Assembly (NCBI GenBank): GCA_016177875.1 | Contig: JACOUL010000024.1 | Span: 22,196 to 86,195 of the forward strand | Origin: Burkholderiales bacterium | Lineage (GTDB): Bacteria; Pseudomonadota; Gammaproteobacteria; Burkholderiales; Burkholderiaceae_D | Direction of reading: 5' to 3' | Length of the DNA: 64,000 nt | The notes under the pieces: generated by a model | What the model was told of the DNA's origin: nothing | Database searches by the model: none | What the model saw: the letters and a program-made list of their open reading frames with translations, nothing else | Program-made: the position numbers and the translations under genes | Part shown: piece after piece, positions 62,189 through 64,000 of the stretch | Layout of the letters: each line of letters begins with the position of its first letter | Numbering within the stretch: the first letter of the stretch is position 1

Positions 62189-63037
62189 ATGCTGGATGAA
62201 ATTAAGCCTACCGTCCAGGACTCGGTCCATGTTCAAGGCCGTGATATCTATTACGAGTACTTCGGAGAACGACAGTGTCCCGTGATGGTGATCTTGAACG
62301 GCGTGGCAATGGAGACCAAGTCCTGGTACCGGCTGCTCTCAAACGTGCTGCCCGTTATGGATGTGCTGCTGTGGGATTACCGCGGGCAAGGGCAATCCAC
62401 GTCGGACGACGCGCCTTATAGCGTAGAAGAGACGGCCGATCATTTGGTTGCGATCTTGGACGCCCTGGAACTCGACAAGCGGCATGTCAACTTGCTTGGC
62501 GTATCGACAGGAAGCATCGTCGTTGCGGAAACCTTGCGGCGATACCGGAACAGAGTCAATCGGGCAGTACTGTCGGGAGTGGTGCTCGAAAGGGCGCTGA
62601 CCTTCAAGCTGGACTCGGATTACGGCATTCGTCTCCTGCGTGAAAACCGGGCCGATTTATGGGCTGAGGGCCTCTATACCAAGATTCTGAGCGACCGCTA
62701 CATGACCGAATTCGCGCCGGTCATCCCCGCCATGCAAAGCGCGCTCATCATGCGTTACAAAAACAAGACGCATGCGCTTGCCAGAATCATTGAAGCCCAG
62801 TCCAATTATTTATGGAACATCGAACAATACCGCCCGCAGTTTGAAGAGGTGGATACCCCTATGCTTGTTCTTGCCGGCGCGGAAGATAAGCTGATTCCCC
62901 CCTTCTACCAAAAACGTGCCGCCGCCATGTTTCCGCGTGCGGACATCAAGCAGTATTCCGACTGCGCTCATATTCCCTTCATCGAAAATCCGGCGAGGGC
63001 TTTTCGGGATAGCATGCGTTTTTTTCTGACTAACTAA
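62189..63037 (+). CDS. alpha/beta hydrolase
   Basis: 282 residues from the Met at 62189, chosen because GGGAG sits 7 bases before it. Canonical fold: oxyanion strand VMVILNGVAMETKSW, nucleophile elbow LLGVSTGSIV (GVSTG, the GxSxG motif with Ser), acid Asp in VLAGAEDKLIPP, His in DCAHIPF. This makes it a soluble esterase or lactonase-like enzyme; the leaving group is unknown. It has no signal peptide. Upstream is a 571-residue membrane protein gene, separately expressed. Confidence 0.9.
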   Translation: MLDEIKPTVQDSVHVQGRDIYYEYFGERQCPVMVILNGVAMETKSWYRLLSNVLPVMDVLLWDYRGQGQSTSDDAPYSVEETADHLVAILDALELDKRHVNLLGVSTGSIVVAETLRRYRNRVNRAVLSGVVLERALTFKLDSDYGIRLLRENRADLWAEGLYTKILSDRYMTEFAPVIPAMQSALIMRYKNKTHALARIIEAQSNYLWNIEQYRPQFEEVDTPMLVLAGAEDKLIPPFYQKRAAAMFPRADIKQYSDCAHIPFIENPARAFRDSMRFFLTN

Positions 63038-63137
63038 GCTGCTTACTCCCTTCAGCCAAACAGCTCCCGCTAGTAGAATTGGAATGAAACGAATTTGACT
63101 TTGAGCTGATTCGGCTTTTTGAAATAGGGAAAGAAAA

Positions 63138-63767
63138 ATGATCAAAAAAATGACGGGGCTTGTCGCGCTTTGGTTCGGCTTAAGCCTGTGCTCGTTCGCG
63201 TACGCAAACACGAAGGCCGACGAGACCCTAGTAAACGCCTTTCTGGAAATTCGTCAAAGCTTGGTTCAGGACGAGAAGTTCAACGTCCACGAATTGTCGA
63301 AATCGATCCGCGAAGCAGTCGAGGCGGCAGCAGCCCTTGAGAAAAAGGGGCACTATCGAGACGCGCTGAGCACATTGTCCAAGCTGGAGAAATATAAACC
63401 GCTGACGGAAATTCCAAGCTTCGACGTGCACGCCCTAGCGTCTAGGTACTACGCCAAACTGGGCGATCAAAAAACCGCAGATTTCCACCAGATTCGTGCC
63501 GATGCCATGCGTGAATTGTTTATGAATCGCATCGGCGACGGGCAATCCCTCGACACGCCGATACGCATCATCATGAGCAGCGAACTCTCAGACTGGTTGA
63601 AAGTTCAGGGCGGCAATTTGATCGAGCTCCGGAGCAAGATCCACAAAGGCAAGAGCCTGCATGCGCTCACGTACAGCATTCCCGCAGGCGGCGATCAGCC
63701 CAGGACCGCCTATTTTGAAATGGACCCCAGAGTTCGCGCCAGATTGCTGCGGCAGATCGACAGGTAA
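63138..63767 (+). CDS. secreted helical protein
   Basis: 209 residues. Signal peptide LVALWFGLSLCSFAYANT. The mature protein is largely helical with TPR-like spacing (ALEKKGHYRDALSTLSKLEKY), then YYAKLGDQKTADFHQI and a beta-rich C-terminal third (SLHALTYSIPAGGDQ). Family unknown; a DUF4919-like protein is a guess. Preceded by GGGAAAGAAAAATG, which fits an RBS. Confidence 0.72.
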   Translation: MIKKMTGLVALWFGLSLCSFAYANTKADETLVNAFLEIRQSLVQDEKFNVHELSKSIREAVEAAAALEKKGHYRDALSTLSKLEKYKPLTEIPSFDVHALASRYYAKLGDQKTADFHQIRADAMRELFMNRIGDGQSLDTPIRIIMSSELSDWLKVQGGNLIELRSKIHKGKSLHALTYSIPAGGDQPRTAYFEMDPRVRARLLRQIDR

Positions 63768-63870
63768 TCACCGGGACGTTGCTTTGTTCAACAAGTGGCG
63801 GCTTAAGTTTTGACTGATTGTGGGGCGGCTTTTGTGCTACTCATTGGCCTGGCAACGAATTGCTAAGTAA

Positions 63871-64000
63871 TCATTGAAAAGCAATTGTGTAATCTGTACC
63901 AAAACCCTGCATCAAGGCGTCGACTTCCTGCTGCAATTCGTGACCGGCCAATGCACAGAAGCGGCGCCAGAAATATTTGGCCTGCTTCCACAGAATTTCA
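63871..64000 (-). CDS. partial gene, possible transposase C-terminus
   Basis: The minus strand is open from the right edge to a TGA at 63871-63873. The visible 42 residues include WKQAKYFWRRFCALAGHE, then LQQEVDALMQGFG and TDYTIAFQ. This wording resembles the C-terminal end of IS630-like transposases as I remember them. The beginning lies beyond the window. The 63768-63870 stretch between it and the preceding gene holds no feature I can name. Confidence 0.4.
   Translation of the reverse strand, partial: EILWKQAKYFWRRFCALAGHELQQEVDALMQGFGTDYTIAFQ

Noticed and set aside
1..64000. tRNA genes or integrated prophage
   Set aside because: I found no tRNA-like cloverleaf with conserved TTCGA arms and no run of phage structural genes in the window; a computed scan would be needed to exclude a tRNA.

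Overview
The window looks like chromosomal DNA of a free-living betaproteobacterium, most likely in the Burkholderiales (Oxalobacteraceae-like). This rests on the moderately GC-rich codon use, the abundance of small secreted or lipoprotein genes, and families typical of that group (a DUF3108 protein, a TIGR03862 flavoprotein, an NhaR-type LysR regulator, PilG/PilH-like response regulators). It is dense, mostly single-copy DNA. I saw no rRNA, tRNA, CRISPR array or prophage. One possible transposase end sits at the right edge.

Layout: 0-9 kb holds small accessory genes, with an ArsR regulator divergent from a NIPSNAP gene across a clear operator dyad, an ArsR/tandem-AHSA1 pair, an ABC ATPase and permease, and an isochorismatase-like hydrolase. 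9-14.5 kb is an envelope-stress-type operon: beta-propeller protein, ECF sigma factor, anti-sigma factor, a 52-residue protein, DUF4349 lipoprotein. 14.7-20 kb carries an EF-hand NADPH oxidase closely resembling eukaryotic NOX5, then a 1017-residue secreted BNR/sortilin-like repeat protein. 20-33 kb mixes VOC proteins, a subtilase, a MYG1 homologue, two secreted multidomain proteins (DM9 lectin-like; DUF3472 with a C-terminal discoidin-like domain), an MFS exporter, a heme-dependent N-demethylase homologue and a cytochrome P450. 33-38 kb has a frameshifted gene remnant, an SDR, NhaR, HtpX and TerC. 37-43.5 kb is a signalling cluster: GGDEF-EAL protein, two PilG/PilH-like receivers and a class III nucleotide cyclase. 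43.5-49.5 kb is housekeeping (apt, S4-domain protein, flavoprotein) plus small unknown genes.

49.5-54.7 kb is a complete curli-type amyloid locus read leftwards: csgE, csgF, csgG, a long curlin-repeat subunit, a shorter curlin-repeat subunit, then a LuxR-family regulator that could be the CsgD equivalent. A perfect 18-bp palindrome lies upstream of csgE. Directly upstream of that locus is the most interesting element: a retron-type reverse transcriptase (YADD, VTG and a variant NAxxH motif) with an N-terminal extension like that of myxobacterial retron RTs. It is preceded by about 165 nt that fold as a retron msr-msd RNA should: 15-bp a1/a2 pairing, two small hairpins, a long two-part stem, and a sigma70-like promoter placed to start at a1. 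No such element is named in any context I can check here, so I treat it as a candidate new retron. Two further palindromic structures lie just upstream.

56.6-64 kb contains a secreted protein, a CaCA-type exchanger, a pseudouridine synthase, an oxidoreductase-like zinc-type protein, a large membrane protein, an alpha/beta hydrolase and a cut-off gene at the edge. All family assignments come from reading motifs and general similarity; no database search was run.
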